Source: Ramlibacter monticola (GTDB lineage: Bacteria; Pseudomonadota; Gammaproteobacteria; Burkholderiales; Burkholderiaceae_C). From it: DNA of 64,000 nt. Positions 56,544-64,000 of this stretch are shown here, piece after piece. How positions within the stretch are numbered: the first letter of the stretch is position 1; the number at the start of each line of letters is the position of its first letter. A program made the position numbers and the translations under genes. The notes beneath the pieces are model-generated. The model saw only the letters and a program-made list of their open reading frames with translations, searched no databases and had not been told where the DNA came from. The DNA lies in contig NZ_JAEQNE010000001.1 of the NCBI RefSeq assembly GCF_016722785.1, positions 620,001 through 684,000 on the forward strand, in the 5' to 3' direction.

Positions 56544-56816
56544 TCATGCTGGCGTACGTGATGTCGTTTTGGGGCGACCCTTGCCCCCTGCTGTGGCGCC
56601 CAGATTGACCGCAGCGCCGTAAGCGATCGGGATTGGAAACGCGAAGATCGCCAGCCCCAGGCTAACGGCGATGAACATCAACCATGTCCCAAGTGCGGGG
56701 ACAAGCGCGGCAGCCGTGATCATCACGCGCCATGCCTTTCCAAAGAGCCGCCCAAGGACAAAGCCCAGCCCGAATGCAAGTGCGACGACGTGGCCCTGGC
56801 TTGCGGCAATACTCAA
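56544..56816 (-). CDS. Small membrane hypothetical protein
   Basis: 90 aa with two to three hydrophobic segments: H-V-V-A-L-A-F-G-L-G-F-V-L-G, I-T-A-A-A-L-V-P-A-L-G-T-W-L-M-F and L-G-L-A-I-F-A-F-P-I-P-I, and a basic tail. No family is recognised. It lies alone downstream of the DUF262 fragment on the opposite strand. Confidence 0.5.
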   Translation of the reverse strand: MSIAASQGHVVALAFGLGFVLGRLFGKAWRVMITAAALVPALGTWLMFIAVSLGLAIFAFPIPIAYGAAVNLGATAGGKGRPKTTSRTPA

Positions 56817-57221
56817 GCGCAGGCCTTACAGCGTTGCCGTCGCGGCGGTTGCCAACAAGATCGCCCGAACAATCTGGGCTGTGCTCGCTCGAGGCCAAGC
56901 CTGGCGCGCCGCAGCATGGCAAGCCGCATGATCGAATTGAACGCCGGGGACGGCACCCTTTAGGAGAGCAAGGGACGCGACGTGTGTGATGGGCCAGACA
57001 GGTCGGACCGGGACGGGAACACTCCGATTGGGAACTTGAGCCTTGAGCTCGATGTTCAGATGGGAATCCCGTCAGCGAATGCCATCAGGGCCAGCAGGCT
57101 TGCCCGCCTGCGCCACAGGCCGGATATAAGACTGCAGCCCAGCCTCCTGTTCATCACGCAAAACGTCCTTGCGATCCGGGAGGCGCCCATATAAGACCTT
57201 CCCTAGTCAACGACCACACAC
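56817..57221. other. Intergenic region
   Basis: About 400 bp. No gene of convincing composition was recognised. A purine-rich stretch near the end may supply the leader of the following small gene. Confidence 0.45.
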
Positions 57222-57503
57222 ATGAACGACCTATCCGAGGAGGACGGCAGCCGCCGGGACTACTTTTACGGCTGCTGTGCTCATGCAGCGCTTCTGCTCC
57301 TCGCGTTCTGGTGGGTTCCCTCTTCATGGGGCCTGCAAATACTTTACTGGGGCTGGCTTTGCTGGTATTTCGGTCGATGGCGACAGTTCGTCACGCGAGC
57401 GCGCTGGGGTTGGCTGCTCCTCAGCGGCTGCGGCGTGCTATGGGTCGTTGCGCTCCCCAACATGCTCTTTTTCCTGGTGCTCAACACCGGCGGGCGCACC
57501 TGA
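57222..57503 (+). CDS. Small membrane hypothetical protein
   Basis: 93 aa with an acidic N-terminus (S-E-E-D-G-S-R-R-D) and three aromatic-rich hydrophobic segments (A-L-L-L-L-A-F-W-W-V, I-L-Y-W-G-W-L-C-W-Y-F, L-L-L-S-G-C-G-V-L-W-V). Inner-membrane location is likely. Family unknown. Confidence 0.55.
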   Translation: MNDLSEEDGSRRDYFYGCCAHAALLLLAFWWVPSSWGLQILYWGWLCWYFGRWRQFVTRARWGWLLLSGCGVLWVVALPNMLFFLVLNTGGRT

Positions 57504-57709
57504 CGCCGCACCGCCCTTCCCCCGGAATCCCGCCTCATCGACCAATCTTGATCGCGCACGGCGACACCCAGCACCGGCCGCCTCAATGGCTGGTGCTGGC
57601 CGAACTCTGTCTTCCCCTGCCGCCTGTGGATAGCGGCCGAAGTCGCGGGCAACAGCGGCGTCACCTGCCCTGGCGGATGCGCCCGCGCGCGCCGGGCACT
57701 CGTGTCGAC

Positions 57710-59017
57710 CTAGCGAGCGACGGCTGCGCAGATCTCGCGGGTGACCTCCAGGAACCGGTCCACGTCCTCGAAGGTGTGGCAATGGAGGGGCGACACGCGA
57801 ACCGCACCGTCGAGCCCCAGGGAATCCAGCATGCGGCCGGAATAGATGCTGGAAGCCACTCGCTCGTACACGATGACGCCGCGCTTCTCGTATTCGCGTA
57901 CGGCCTGCGTATGATCCAGGCCCTCGAGCGCGATCGCGAGAATCAGGTCGCGCCGGGACAGGTCGTCGTGGTCCAGCAGCACCTTGACCGCGGGCAGAAG
58001 CCGCAGGCCCGGCACGCCGGGCGAGCCTTCCAGCAGGCGCGCCAGCAGCGCCCGCTCGTGCAGGCCGATGCGCTCCATGCCGCGGGCGAACAGCGCGCGC
58101 CGGTCCCCGCCGCTGTCGAACTGGCCGCCGATCCAGCAGACGTAGTTGACGATCTCGGTCATGACGGCGAACTGCCAGGGCGCCGAGCTGCCCAGGTCCC
58201 AGAAATCGGCGCTCCGGGCCGCCAGCTTGTGGTGCGGCAGCACGGCGGCGCGATCGGACAGCCAGGAGAAGCCGGAGCCGCGACAGCCGTAGAACTTGTA
58301 GGGCGCGATGTTGATGGCGTCCACCGGCGTCTTCCGAAGGTCGATCAGCCCGTGCGGTGCGTGCTGCACTGCGTCGACGACGATGTACAGGTCCGGCTTG
58401 ACCTCGCGGGCGCGGCGTACCACCTGCTCCAGGTCGAGCTTGGCGCCGGAAATGTTGGAGGCATAGATCACCACGAGCATGCAGGTGCGCTCGTCGATGC
58501 GGCGGACGATCTCCTCGACGTCGACTCCGCCGGTGACGCGGTTGCTGGGCGCCACCCGCAATTCCTTACCGAGCCGCTGCGCGTACTGCGCGGCCGCGTC
58601 GTAGGAAGACGGGTGCTCCAGCACCGTGGTGACGATGTTGTCGCCAGGCACGTTTTCCGCCACGGCGCGCACCATGTCGAACATCGCCCCCGACGCCGTG
58701 AGCGATGCATGCACGGTGCCGCCCTGGGCATTGAGCAGCAGGCGCACGTCCTCGACGCCGCGCACCTGCACCTCCTTCAGCCAGACCGCGACCTCGTGGA
58801 TGCGCTCGGGGCAGTCCGGGATCGCGTCCACTTTCCCGGCCGCTTCCACGGCCGCCTTGAGACGCAGGGCCCCCCCGGCGTTCTCGAAGTACAACCGCTG
58901 GCGGCCCTTGAAGTCATGGTCGACGTGATTGAAGCGCGCCTTGATCTGCTGCGACAGTTCGGCAGGGAAGGCTTCGCCGCGATCGGCTGCGGCAGGCATT
59001 TTCGTTTCGTGTTGCAT
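57710..59017 (-). CDS. Cysteine desulfurase-like PLP enzyme (aminotransferase class V)
   Basis: 435 aa. The PLP lysine is Lys241 in A-P-Y-K-F-Y-G. Asp215 and His219 in V-V-D-A-V-Q-H form the usual cofactor contacts. L-Y-F-E-N-A-G-G-A marks the N-terminal arm. Cysteine desulfurases, selenocysteine lyases and isopenicillin-N-epimerase-like enzymes share this fold. It is the 3' gene of an operon with a polar amino-acid ABC transporter, so it probably acts on an imported amino acid, but which one is unknown. Confidence 0.85.
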   Translation of the reverse strand: MQHETKMPAAADRGEAFPAELSQQIKARFNHVDHDFKGRQRLYFENAGGALRLKAAVEAAGKVDAIPDCPERIHEVAVWLKEVQVRGVEDVRLLLNAQGGTVHASLTASGAMFDMVRAVAENVPGDNIVTTVLEHPSSYDAAAQYAQRLGKELRVAPSNRVTGGVDVEEIVRRIDERTCMLVVIYASNISGAKLDLEQVVRRAREVKPDLYIVVDAVQHAPHGLIDLRKTPVDAINIAPYKFYGCRGSGFSWLSDRAAVLPHHKLAARSADFWDLGSSAPWQFAVMTEIVNYVCWIGGQFDSGGDRRALFARGMERIGLHERALLARLLEGSPGVPGLRLLPAVKVLLDHDDLSRRDLILAIALEGLDHTQAVREYEKRGVIVYERVASSIYSGRMLDSLGLDGAVRVSPLHCHTFEDVDRFLEVTREICAAVAR

Positions 59018-59052
59018 GGGTGAATTCCAAAAGGAGGGCTGACCCGGTCGCG

Positions 59053-59789
<737 letters not shown>

Positions 59790-59793
<4 letters not shown>

Positions 59794-60542
59794 TCGGCGA
59801 TCGCCGCCAGGGGGGGCGGCGCCACCGGCGCCGTGCCTGCTGCCGCCACGCCCGCACGCCGGCGCGCCACGCGCCGCTCGAGGTGCCGCGCGAGCTGGGT
59901 CAGGGAGAAGCAGAGCAGGAAGTAGATGGCGGCCAAGACCGCGTAGACCGGAAACGGCTTGGTGAGCAGCGAGCTGTTCACCTGGCTGGCCGAGAACGTC
60001 AGCTCGTTGACGCTGATCACGTAGCCCAGCGATGTCTCCTTGATGGTGGAGACGAACTGGCTGAGCATAGCCGGCACCATGTTGTAGAGCGCCTGCGGCA
60101 GCACCACCTTGCGCATCGCCTGCCCGTAGCTGAGGCCGACCGCGCGGGCCGCCTCCATCTGCCCGCGCGGCAGCGATTCGATGCCGGCGCGCACGATCTC
60201 GGCCAGGTAGGCCGCCTCGTAGATCACCAGCGTCGCCAGCATGGTGCTAAAGCCGCTGACGGGCCGCCCCAGGAGGGCCGGCAGGAAGAAGTAGACCCAG
60301 AAGATCAGCATGATCAGCGGCACGCCGCGCATCACGTAGACCAGGGCCGTGGCCGGCCAGTACAGCAGCCGGAAGCGGCTCACGCGGGCGAAGGCCAGGC
60401 CGACCCCCAGGGGGAAGGCCAGCGCGATGCCCAGGATCGCCAGGATGAAGGTCAGGGCCAGCCCGCCGAGCGGGCCGTTCGGGTACTGGCCCACCAGCAG
60501 CAGCAGGCCGTAGTCGTGCAGGATGGTTCCGATGTCGCTCAT
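59790..60542 (-). CDS. Polar amino-acid ABC transporter permease 2
   Basis: 250 aa with about five hydrophobic helices and the EAA-type loop [23 protein letters not shown] lies near the third helix, as in HisM/GltK permeases. The C-terminal tail is proline/alanine-rich. It is 3 nt after permease 1 and overlaps the ATPase gene by 4 nt. Confidence 0.93.
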
Positions 60543-60545
60543 GCC

Positions 60546-61250
60546 TTACCTCGCCACGATGCGAAGGCGCCGCTCCGCCAAGCTGCCAGCCGCCATGATC
60601 AGCAGGGAGATGCCGAGATAGACGACGGTGGCGAACAAGTAGGTCTCCACCGTCTTGAAGCTCCGGCTCTCGATCTCGCGCGTCGCGTAGGTCAGTTCGG
60701 CGACGCCGATGGTCATCGCCAGCGAGGTGTTCTTGAACAGCAGCACCGTGTGGTTGATGAGGGTCGGCAGGGCAATGCGGAAGGCCTGCGGAAAGATGAC
60801 GTGGCGGAACGCCTGCAGGTAGCTCAGACCCAGCGCGCGGGACGCCTCGATCTGCGAATGCGGGATCGCCCGGATGCCGCCGCGCAGCGACTCCGACATG
60901 TAGGCCGAGGTCGCCAACCCGACCGAGATGGTCGCGAAGGCGAACTCACCGCCATGCTGGTTCAGCCAGATCTCCGCACCCTTGGGCAACAGCGTGGAGA
61001 TGCCGAAGTACCAGAGAAAGATCTGCACCAGCATCGGCACGTTCTGGTGGTATTCGACCCAGCCCGCCACCGCCGCCTGCGCCCAGCGGCTGCGGCCCAT
61101 ACGCACCAGGGCCAGCAGCGTGCCCAGCACCATTGCGAGGATCCACGCGAGCACCGTGAGTTCCAGCATCAGGACGATGCCGTGCAGCAGCATCTGCGGG
61201 GCGTCCTCCCGCAACAGTACGGAGAAATCAAGCAATGGCACGGGCAACAC
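60546..61250 (-). CDS. Polar amino-acid ABC transporter permease 1
   Basis: 234 aa from GTG 61250. HisQ/GltJ-type helices with Y-H-Q-N-V-P-M-L-V-Q-I-F and the E-A-S-R-A-L-G-L-S-Y-L-Q-A loop are present. It pairs with permease 2 to form the membrane channel for the operon. It starts 9 nt after the receptor gene stop. Confidence 0.93.
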   Translation of the reverse strand: MLPVPLLDFSVLLREDAPQMLLHGIVLMLELTVLAWILAMVLGTLLALVRMGRSRWAQAAVAGWVEYHQNVPMLVQIFLWYFGISTLLPKGAEIWLNQHGGEFAFATISVGLATSAYMSESLRGGIRAIPHSQIEASRALGLSYLQAFRHVIFPQAFRIALPTLINHTVLLFKNTSLAMTIGVAELTYATREIESRSFKTVETYLFATVVYLGISLLIMAAGSLAERRLRIVAR

Positions 61251-61259
61251 CTGCGGGCG

Positions 61260-62084
61260 TCAGCCCTTGATCGGCTCGATCTTGAACGTGCGGTGCAGCT
61301 TGTACTCGGTGCCGGCACCTAGGTACTTGTCGAAGATCTTGGCGGCTTCGCCGGACTTCTCCATGCCGGAGAGCACCTCGTTGACCTTGTTGATCAGCGC
61401 GGTCTCGCCCTTGCGCATGCCGATGCCCCACGGCTCGACGAACAGCGGCGGCTGCAGCACGTCGATCGGGACCGGGCTGCTCTCGGCATCGTGCTTCCAC
61501 TTCACCAGCGTCAGCTCGGACAGCACGACGCCGTCCACCTTGCCCTGCTGCAGGGCGACGAACAGCGCCGGCGCATCCTGGAAGGTGACGGTGGTGACGT
61601 TCGGGATCAGCTTGCGGGCGCCGGCCTCCGAGGTCGAACCCTTGGGCGCGGCGACACGCTTGCCGGCCAGATCGGCCGGGCTCTTGTACTTGTCGACGCG
61701 GCGGGCCGAGACCATTTGGTTGCTCACGAAGTAGCTGTCGCTGTAGGCGATCTGCTTGGCTCGCTCGCCGGTCCAGCCCAGGTTGGCGGCGAGCACGTCG
61801 ACGCGGCCCTGCATCAGTTCGGGGATGCGAGCGGCAACGGAGATCAGCTTCAGTTCGAGCTTGACGCCCAGGGCCTGGGCCACGGCGCCGCAGAAGTCCA
61901 CGTCGTAGCCCTGGGTCTCGCGCGTCTGCGGATTCGGGAAGCTGAAAGGCTCCGCGTTGCCGAGGGTGCCGCACACGAGGGTGCCCTTCTGCTTGATGTC
62001 GGCCAGCTGGTCGGCGCGGGCCGCCTGGGCGCCGAACAGGGCCAGGGTCAGCAGGCCACAAGAGATCAGGGAAAGCTTGCGCAT
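61260..62084 (-). CDS. Polar amino-acid ABC transporter substrate-binding protein
   Basis: 274 aa from ATG 62084 (GAGGA about 8 nt upstream; a longer in-frame start is rejected). A Sec signal ends A-A-R-A-D. SBP family 3 landmarks are L-V-C-G-T-L-G-N-A-E-P-F-S-F, G-Y-D-V-D-F-C-G-A-V-A and Y-S-D-S-Y-F-V-S-N-Q-M-V. It captures a polar amino acid in the periplasm. First gene of the operon controlled by the divergent LysR protein. Confidence 0.93.
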   Translation of the reverse strand: MRKLSLISCGLLTLALFGAQAARADQLADIKQKGTLVCGTLGNAEPFSFPNPQTRETQGYDVDFCGAVAQALGVKLELKLISVAARIPELMQGRVDVLAANLGWTGERAKQIAYSDSYFVSNQMVSARRVDKYKSPADLAGKRVAAPKGSTSEAGARKLIPNVTTVTFQDAPALFVALQQGKVDGVVLSELTLVKWKHDAESSPVPIDVLQPPLFVEPWGIGMRKGETALINKVNEVLSGMEKSGEAAKIFDKYLGAGTEYKLHRTFKIEPIKG

Positions 62085-62166
62085 GGGAAGGTTCCTCGGT
62101 GCTATCGGAAAGATGGGGAGGCAGTGGTAGGCAGGGTTCGGATTCTTGGTCACCCCTCAGCCGAAA

Positions 62167-62209
62167 AAAAGCGATATTTCGGACTCGTTCAACGCGAATA
62201 AAAGCGATA
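62167..62209. promoter_or_regulatory. Direct repeats AAAAGCGATA in the LysR/ABC control region
   Basis: Exact copies at 62167-62176 and 62200-62209 are spaced 33 bp start to start (about three helical turns). They lie between the divergent receptor gene and the LysR gene, and are probable regulator contact sites on one DNA face. Confidence 0.45.
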
Positions 62210-62246
62210 CATTTGGGGCTTTCCCCTAGGAACGCCCTCCGCCGTG

Positions 62247-63221
62247 ATGACCTTCAAGCAGCTTGAGGCGATCTTCTGGGTGGCGCGGCTGGGCGGCTTT
62301 GCCCAGGCCGCGACCAAGCTGCACGCCACCCAGTCGGCCATCTCGAAGCGGGTTCAGGAGCTGGAGTCCCTGTTCGACACCCCGCTGTTCGACCGGACGC
62401 TGCGCACCGCGCGCCTGACCGACAAGGGCGAGGAGATGCTCGCCGTCGCGCAGCGCCTGCTCGGGGAGCGGGACGCCGCCGTCGAACAGTTCCTGCGCCC
62501 CGAAGTGATCGAGCGCCGGCTTCGCCTGGGTGTGACGGAACTGACCGCGATGACGTGGCTGCCCCGCCTGGTGCAGCGCATCGAGGCCTTCTACCCGAGG
62601 GTCGTGATCGAGCCTGACGTGGACACCAGCGTCACGTTGCGCGACAAGCTGTTGGCGGACGAACTAGACATCGCCATCGTCCCGGACGCGTTCGACGATC
62701 CGCGTTGCGAGGCCCGTCGGGTCGGCGAACTTGAGATGGCCTGGATGTGCAAGCCGGGCATGGTGGACGCATCGAGGCCGCTGCGGATGCACGAGCTCGC
62801 CAGGTACCGCCTCCTCACCCAGAGCAGCAAGTCCGGCGTCGGCATCATGGTCGACCGCTGGCTGGGGGCGCAGGGCACGAAGCTGCCGGTCGCTCTGGTC
62901 AGCAACAACATGCTCGCCCTGATCTCGATGACCGTCTCCGGCCTGGGCGTGACCTACCTCCCCTGGCGGTGCCTGCAGCCCATGCTGGACAGCGGCATGC
63001 TGGCGACGATCAAGGTCACGCCGGCGCTCCCCGTGACGCGCTACGTCGCCCTCTATCGCAGCGACCAGCGAAGCACGCTGATCGCGTCCGTCACCATGCT
63101 CGCCCAGGAAAGCTGCGACTTCACTCGGATGTTCCAAACCGACGTACTTCCCCCGGTCATGTCAGGTGCCGCCTCCGGAGCGTCGAAGCGCGGTCGTGGC
63201 GTGTCCCGACGCAGAGCCTGA
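62247..63221 (+). CDS. LysR family regulator of the amino-acid operon
   Basis: 324 aa from ATG 62247 (GTG 62244 alternative). The HTH includes F-K-Q-L-E-A-I-F-W-V-A-R-L-G-G-F and T-Q-S-A-I-S-K-R-V-Q-E-L-E. The effector domain has E-L-D-I-A-I-V-P-D and G-L-G-V-T-Y-L-P. It is divergent from the ABC/PLP operon. The last ~15 residues are serine/arginine-rich (G-A-S-K-R-G-R-G-V-S-R-R-R) and sit 10 bases before a recombinase remnant, so the original C-terminus may have been altered by that junction. Confidence 0.9.
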   Translation: MTFKQLEAIFWVARLGGFAQAATKLHATQSAISKRVQELESLFDTPLFDRTLRTARLTDKGEEMLAVAQRLLGERDAAVEQFLRPEVIERRLRLGVTELTAMTWLPRLVQRIEAFYPRVVIEPDVDTSVTLRDKLLADELDIAIVPDAFDDPRCEARRVGELEMAWMCKPGMVDASRPLRMHELARYRLLTQSSKSGVGIMVDRWLGAQGTKLPVALVSNNMLALISMTVSGLGVTYLPWRCLQPMLDSGMLATIKVTPALPVTRYVALYRSDQRSTLIASVTMLAQESCDFTRMFQTDVLPPVMSGAASGASKRGRGVSRRRA

Positions 63222-63231
63222 GCCTACCGAT

Positions 63232-63396
63232 CGGCACAGCTTCGCGACGCACTTGCTTCAATAAGGGACGGACATCCGCATCGTGCAGGAGCTTCTGGGC
63301 CACAGGGACGTGAGCACCACGATGATCTACACGCAGGTGCTGAAGGTGTCCACGGGTGCGGCGAAGAGTCCGCTGGACGCGATCTCTGTTGGGTGA
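63232..63396 (+). pseudogene. C-terminal remnant of an integron-type tyrosine recombinase
   Basis: About 54 codons. R-H-S-F-A-T-H-L-L and [13 protein letters not shown] keep the catalytic Arg and His of tyrosine recombinases. The tyrosine lies in M-I-Y-T-Q-V, and S-P-L-D near the end is the tail signature of IntI integron integrases. An in-frame TAA follows L-L-Q where A-G or S-G is expected. The upstream two thirds of the gene are absent. It is a decayed integrase. Confidence 0.85.
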
Positions 63397-64000
63397 CGGC
63401 TGCAGTTGGCCGGTTTCTGCCGTCGATCCCGCGGCCTTGCAGAGGCCTAATGACATGGACAGCGCTTCGCACACAGCGGGAGCTCACCGGCTGAGAGTCC
63501 GAGACGACCCTGGCCAGAATCGTTTGCACGTGGGCTCGTCGCAGGGGTACGCTGCCGATAAAGAGCCCCCTCTGGGCAAGGAAGCCGCACGTTCACTGCC
63601 CCGGGCGGCGCCCCAGGGCCCGGTTACGGTGGTGCCGCCTGGCACGGCGACGTACTTGTGTCCACACCATTGCCAGTTCGCCGAGACCCGCAACGACAGC
63701 CATCGCTTCCTGCACGGCACCGCAGTGGTGAAGGGGAGGATCCGCGTCCGCGAGGCGCGAAAGGGGCAGCAACGACCGACTGTGGATGCCACCGCCTAAG
63801 AGAGGCCGGCGCGGGGAAAGCCGCTGCGGGCTCAGCCCTCCGAGGCTTCTCTCGCGCCCTTACCATGACATAACAAGGAGCTCAGACGCGAAGAGAACGA
63901 CGTAGACTTATCCACAGCCGACCGCTCGCGGAAGGGCTACTGGCTCTGGCTCAAGATTGAGTCGGCACGGTGGTTCAAGACTCATTCGGCGCCAAGACGG
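63397..64000. other. Terminal region without a confident gene
   Basis: About 600 bp. It starts with a copy of the dispersed motif (GGCTGCAGTTGGCCGG). A plus-strand frame at 63455-63799 (M-D-S-A-S-H-T-A) has no family features and is not called. A lone TTATCCACA lies at 63908-63916. No attC site was recognised. Confidence 0.5.

Noticed and set aside
57311..59023. 570-codon plus-strand open frame
   Set aside because: It is antisense to the PLP enzyme gene. Composition is abnormal (very His/Val/Asp-rich) and no motif is seen.
59883..61322. 479-codon plus-strand open frame
   Set aside because: It is a shadow of the two ABC permeases, with H/R/Q-rich low-complexity translation.
63908..63916. TTATCCACA, a perfect DnaA-box sequence
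   Set aside because: It is a single copy without clustered boxes, an AT-rich unwinding region or dnaA/dnaN neighbours, so it is not evidence of an origin.

Overview
The window is GC-rich, densely packed bacterial chromosome. The gene content points to a betaproteobacterium of the order Burkholderiales, probably Comamonadaceae-like. The reasons are several orphan Bug-type (TctC) periplasmic receptors, a red-type (form IC) RuBisCO operon with CbbX and a divergent CbbR, many Tat-exported amidohydrolases, and LysR/GntR/IclR regulators beside small catabolic clusters. The taxonomic call is inference. No rRNA, tRNA, complete insertion sequence or CRISPR array was found.

Layout. 1-5258: hydantoinase, racemase-family protein and MFS transporter (minus strand), divergent from a maleate isomerase/arylmalonate decarboxylase-like enzyme and a GntR/FCD regulator. 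5264-14801: three consecutive perfect hairpins; a secreted zinc phospholipase C/S1-P1-like domain fused to a predicted outer-membrane barrel; a lipoprotein serine hydrolase; two Tat-signal amidohydrolases; a small cytochrome c; adenosine deaminase; a patatin. 15161-19593: an RNA-binding RRM protein, a seven-repeat delta-60 protein, and a scarred region ending in a truncated arsC copy. 19883-22994: an aromatic-ring monooxygenase, a Bug receptor and a divergent IclR regulator. 23125-26786: small enzymes and hypotheticals, including an intact arsC.

27114-32025 is a tight sugar-acid-type catabolic operon: FCD regulator, 2-hydroxyacid dehydrogenase, enolase-superfamily dehydratase and two Bug receptors. 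The first three genes overlap by 4 nt each. A promoter and a TGGTCAGACCA operator lie just before it. 32303-47442 is a mosaic of small and accessory genes: DUF2789, a HipA-like kinase overlapping a DUF3037 gene, LysR/NmrA, DUF3616, DUF1345, a dipeptidase, Tag glycosylase, a trypsin-like protease, cardiolipin synthase and orphan hypotheticals.

47443-55447 starts with two decayed genes: a sigma-54 activator remnant with a nonsense codon, and a frameshifted mobB. The compact operon cbbL-cbbS-cbbE-cbbX-cbbF-cbbP follows on the minus strand, with cbbR divergent and matching CbbR boxes between. It encodes RuBisCO, its activase and three enzymes of ribulose-1,5-bisphosphate regeneration. 55533-57503 holds a probable DUF262-family fragment and two small membrane proteins. 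57710-63221 is a cysteine desulfurase-like PLP enzyme with a polar amino-acid ABC transporter, controlled by a divergent LysR protein. Ten bases after that regulator lies the C-terminal remnant of an integron-type tyrosine recombinase (63232-63396), followed by about 600 bp without a convincing gene.

The most noteworthy items are the phospholipase/nuclease-like-barrel fusion with its hydrolase partner, the HipA-like kinase/DUF3037 pair, the integron-integrase and DUF262 remnants, the arsC duplication cut at a perfect inverted repeat, and a dispersed intergenic motif centred on TGGCCGG.
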